Of a stretch of 64,000 nucleotides of DNA, positions 60,419-64,000 are shown one piece after another. Source of the stretch: Pempheris klunzingeri (taxonomy: Eukaryota > Chordata > Actinopteri > Acropomatiformes > Pempheridae); contig NC_092034.1 of the NCBI RefSeq assembly GCF_042242105.1, forward strand, positions 17,997,644-18,061,643. The letters run 5' to 3'. The translations under genes and the position numbers were made by a program. The notes under the pieces are model-generated. The model did no database searches. It saw only the letters and a program-made list of their open reading frames with translations, and was not told the origin of the DNA. Numbering within the stretch: position 1 is the first letter of the stretch; every line of letters starts with the position of its first letter.

Positions 60419-61553
60419 GTGGCTAATTTCCACGGAGCTCACTGATGTTTACAGGAAAAGAATGACATTAATGAGAGATCTCTTCATGTTCCTTCTAATT
60501 TCTGACATTCTGTATGTTTGCAGTGGTGGGAGAAGTGTGAATGGCAATGTAAGATTATGAAAATAGTAGGACATCAAAGATTCAGTTCAGATTCAGTAAA
60601 AAAGGTTTTAATTTAGGAAATGGAAAGAACATGAAAGAGAATGACAACTTATGTGAACCTTTAATGTTTTTATCATATGTAATATACATTGCTTGTTTTA
60701 AATGTTATTTACTGCTTTTTAAAAACAAAAAAAGTTTCATTACTAATATTAGCACTAATTTGTCCACCTTCCCAGATCAAATCAAACCACATATACTGTG
60801 TGCTTTGTTTTATTATTGTGGCTGGTGGAGGAAGAGCTGTTTCATTTATTGGTGGATACTTTAATCTATAACAATGCAAAACATTTTACAAGATGCTCAT
60901 TTGTTTTGGCTGTAGAATATAAATAGTGATTCTAGCTGTCAGTGCAAGTACCTCAAATTTGTACATTAACACATTTACGTGAGTAGATGTGTGTAGTTAC
61001 TCTCTACAGCATATACTTTAGATTTAGATGACATCTTATGGACTTACTTATTGACAATTCTTTTCCTGTGGCTCTGTATTTCTGCCTAAATTGATGTTTG
61101 TATCACTGTATGATGGACAACAAGAAGACAACTAGACTCAGTTCATCTAAATTCTCTGTTTGATATTTTTTGTCCTGTAACTAGCAACAATCAAGTATGT
61201 TCACTTATTTTTATTAAAAAACACCTTTTAAAACATACACATACAGAGCCAAGGACAGCATCCATCAGTCCCTCTATCTCTAGTCTATGATCAGTGTAAT
61301 CTGAGAGGAATAGCTAAGAAAATATTCAACAATGGTACCCAACCATGCCTCTTGAAGAATTTCTAATAATGATGATGATTTGGGGCTCAAAGGCAAACCC
61401 AGAGGCCTAATCTGTATTCATTAAGACTCTCAACCCCTATCCTATTAGATTATGATAACGCTGATGATAACGGAGATGAAGATAATGAATGTGACAGCGG
61501 TGATGGTCCTTGTCATTTCTTCTTCAAGATGTCATGGTGTGTTGTAGTTCAGC
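60419..61553. other. Intergenic DNA / 3'UTR of the TM4SF gene
   Basis: AT-rich, no coding signal. The part nearest 61,553 should be the TM4SF 3'UTR. A 'gataacgctgatgataacgg' type triplet stretch is near 61,455. Confidence 0.45.
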
Positions 61554-63940
61554 TTACTGGAGAGAGAAGACAGAGAGAGAGAGGGATTAGCTTTACATGC
61601 CTGGACCAGTTCAAGCTCACACCCTGAAAACACCTGACCTCAGTGTCACTGAGCACCAGATCTCTGACTGGAATCGCAGTCAGGCAGTCAAGCCGGGAAG
61701 AATCGCCCCTCATAGGTGGAGGATTTCTGTAGGCATCATTTTGTAAGCAAATTAAACCCAAATCACAGAATTCCTTTTCCTTCCTGTGGGGAATAGTAAA
61801 GTTTTAAGTACTGAAATATTTCTCAGAAGCCTGCAGATTAGCTAAGTGAGCAGTTCCTCCATATAAAAATATGCAGTCAGTGGTGTACACAACCACACAG
61901 CCTCTCTTCAGTCTAACCAACACACAACAAGCCATTTTTTTGTGAAATCATTTAAACGCAAGAAAACAGCCATCAGGACCGCAACATTAGCTCATCAGAC
62001 AGTCTGTCGCTGAACCATAATCTAAAATGTTGGCCCAGCTTTCTCTGCCATGCTAGTGCGACTAGCTCGCTAGCTTAAACCTTGTGGAAGACTTTGGTCG
62101 ATGAATGTGTGTGCGTACATGTGCTAGGCAGGTGTGTGGTCTGGTGTGTATTACTGAGTTGAGACAGGACTTTAGTCTTTCTTTTTTGTCAAACTATTTC
62201 ATTTATTGATTGCTGTTGGCCTGTTATGAGTCAACCAATAAGTGCTCCTAAAATAAGTTGCAGACCCTGCCTTTAAAACCGTGTGTCATAAAAGTTGATC
62301 TAACTTCCCCGTCAGGAGGCAGACAGAAAATAAAAAGCGGTGGTCTCACCTTGTTGCCACTGCAGGTGCCGCAGAGGCATCCAAACAGTCCATTGATCAT
62401 TTGAATGAGACAGAGGACGAGCGACACGCATGCTGACATGAGCAGAGTGGCGAACAGCCCCACGTTGAATTCAACCACATTCTCTGGAATCAAACACCAC
62501 TTCCACATGTCCTTGTCGGTCAAGTAGCTCCCAGAGCTGGAAAACATGAAAATGAGCAGTGCAGTCAAACATATGTCGAAGAACAATACAGTGATACATC
62601 TGGAAGCATTATTTTATTAATACAGTTCTCACAGTAATTTGTATTTTAGTGGACATAAAAAAAAAAAGATGTAATTTGTGACAAAATACTTTAAGAGATT
62701 GTATGTTTGCATTTGAAATACTTGAAATAAATGATTTAATATAGCATTTTATAGTCAAATAAGACACCTTCTTATTCTCAGGTTTAAACTATAGAATGCT
62801 TAACCTAATCACAGTCTATGGCCAAATGCAAAAGAAACACATGTCCTGCTGGGTCGATCAGCATTGTGAGCGACAGAACTTCATCTGTGTTGCTCCTAAT
62901 CACTAGCTCTGGTGTTCAGTGTAAATTTCCTCTGAGATATACTTGTGCTTATTACAGTGGCTAACAAAGAGACTACTACTACAGAGATGACTAACATGTA
63001 TAATAAAATATCACTTTGTGTTAAATGGAATGTCGTATTTTCAAATTACAAAATCCTCGTATTGTATTATTATTATACAAGTATTATGCTTGTTGATGTA
63101 TTTGGGCCCATTTCTGAGTTCTCATAAGAGTTTCAAGTGAAAATATCAAATGTACCTGTTAGCAAAAGGTGTCCCCCATTGTAGTGTAGAGTCGCTTTCA
63201 TTGAGCCACTGGCACAGCGGCCCGTTAACAAGGCCCAGGGCAGCAACAGTCAGACTGTACAGGGACCCTGCCACACCAGCTGCTGCAAAACCAATGGACA
63301 GGAACATCTGTAAGGAGCACACACAGTGGAGTCAGTGCTGATAACAATGTGACATTTCCCATGTTGGCTCAACGAGATATTTTTGATGTTGGCAGGAATA
63401 TTATTTTAAAGAGCTGAGCACCCATAGAATCCTTCTCATGTTACAGTGTTACACTGTACTGACTCTTGTATCCCATGTTTTTCTTTTTTCTTGTATTTTT
63501 GACTGATTGTATAAAAGAAGTGGACGTAGCTTCTGGGTCTGAAAAGTGAATGCGGAAGTGCCTAAAACCTGCATTCTTCCTAATGGCCAGCAGGAGGCGG
63601 CTCTGCTGGTTTCAGAAAGAGGTCAGAATGAATGGAAGTCTACGGGAAAATGACCCTACGTCTTACTTGATCTATTACCTCAGTAAACACTTTCACACAC
63701 TAATGAGTCTATGAGCTCAGTCACTAGTTTAAAGTCCTCTTGATACGACCACTAGATGTCCCCAGAGTCACATTCTTTTTACAACGGACTTCATTCAAAT
63801 GGTCTGGTCATCTATGCAGAAAATGTAGAAGTGTTTTTAAGCTTTTCAGTCAGGCGGTGTCCATCCACACTTACCCCACAGCGGTTGGCACAGCATTTCT
63901 TAGCACTGGTCAGATGAATGTGGATGGCAGGAATGAGGAT
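61554..63940 (-). CDS. Transmembrane 4 L6-family protein, 5' end outside window
   Basis: Four-helix surface protein of the TM4SF1/4/5 (L6) family, which modulates adhesion and growth signalling. These are not true tetraspanins. The last four exons join in frame: 63875-63940 (22 codons), 63156-63307, 62350-62536 and 61554-61556. The first visible exon ends helix 2 and has the cysteine-rich turn KKCCANRCG. The next gives helix 3 (FLSIGFAAAGVAGSLYSLTV) and the family block LVNGPLCQW, then WGTPF. The third has the loop end DMWKWCLIPENVVEFN, helix 4 and CLCGTCSGNK. The acceptor at 61,557 (CCAG|TAA) places the stop codon as the first three bases of the last exon. The N-terminal exon (helix 1 and CxGxCxR-type start) lies right of base 64,000. 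Style is closest to TM4SF4/TM4SF5, and the exact paralogue is not decided. Confidence 0.85.
63508..63700. repeat. Interspersed repeat in TM4SF intron
   Basis: 'tataaaagaagtggacgtag', 'cttcctaatggccagcagga' and 'ggcggctctgctggtttcag' are recurrent in fish genomes in my memory. Related to 51.5 kb by its first block. Ends not resolved. Confidence 0.4.
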
Positions 63941-64000
63941 CTGACAGCAGAAAAAGAGAGATGCAGAGAAAGGCAGGATATTTGATGTAAGGAGAGAAAC

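Noticed and set aside
1..64000. CRISPR arrays, phage or bacterial operons, anti-phage systems
   Set aside because: The DNA is vertebrate nuclear. The tandem repeats present are microsatellites, minisatellites and transposon parts.

Overview
The window looks like nuclear DNA of a ray-finned (teleost, probably percomorph) fish. Vertebrate protein families are split into short GT-AG exons. There are many CA, CT and TA microsatellites, several fish-type LINE, SINE and MITE families, and an intact nuclear tRNA-Trp gene. No prokaryotic features were seen.

Left part (1-32,200, minus strand). Two genes lie in tandem. trappc14 (human C7orf43, also called MAP11) occupies 1,629-7,347: eight exons are resolved and the 3' end runs off the window. 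gal3st4 (galactose-3-O-sulfotransferase 4) has three coding exons at 14,434-15,543, 16,379-16,679 and 29,097-29,212, plus a possible non-coding CpG-rich first exon ending at 31,828. The same pair is adjacent in human 7q22, which supports the gal3st4 name. The first coding intron of gal3st4 is about 12.4 kb. It contains a ~1 kb triplet satellite and, directly at its edge, a 7.7 kb LTR retrotransposon. That element has 2.1 kb LTRs that look identical apart from a CA tract, an intact 661-codon gag, and a pol reduced to an integrase fragment.

Middle part (32,200-52,640). I see no host gene with confidence. The region is a graveyard of mobile elements: an RTE-like 3' end, an L2-like 3' tail, a tRNA-derived SINE, a hAT transposase fragment with a BED finger, a Tc1/mariner-like MITE with 28-bp inverted repeats, and a jockey/L2-type LINE with a damaged catalytic motif. 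A ~420-bp sequence of unknown nature is present at 39.6 kb and again at 50.4 kb.

Right part (52,640-64,000). A single-exon class A GPCR of the LPA/P2Y-like group lies at 52,643-53,578 (minus). It is followed by further LINE and Gypsy remnants, a 398-bp MITE whose unoccupied paralogous site lies 1 kb away, and tRNA-Trp(CCA) at 60,339-60,410. The last four exons of a TM4SF (L6-type tetraspan) gene, minus strand, have their 5' end beyond base 64,000.

The host genes show no operon-like or shared pathway logic. TRAPPC14 acts in ciliary and vesicle trafficking, GAL3ST4 in Golgi glycan sulfation, and the GPCR and TM4SF proteins at the cell surface. All exon borders were set by reading splice consensus and reading-frame continuity by eye. 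No database search was possible.
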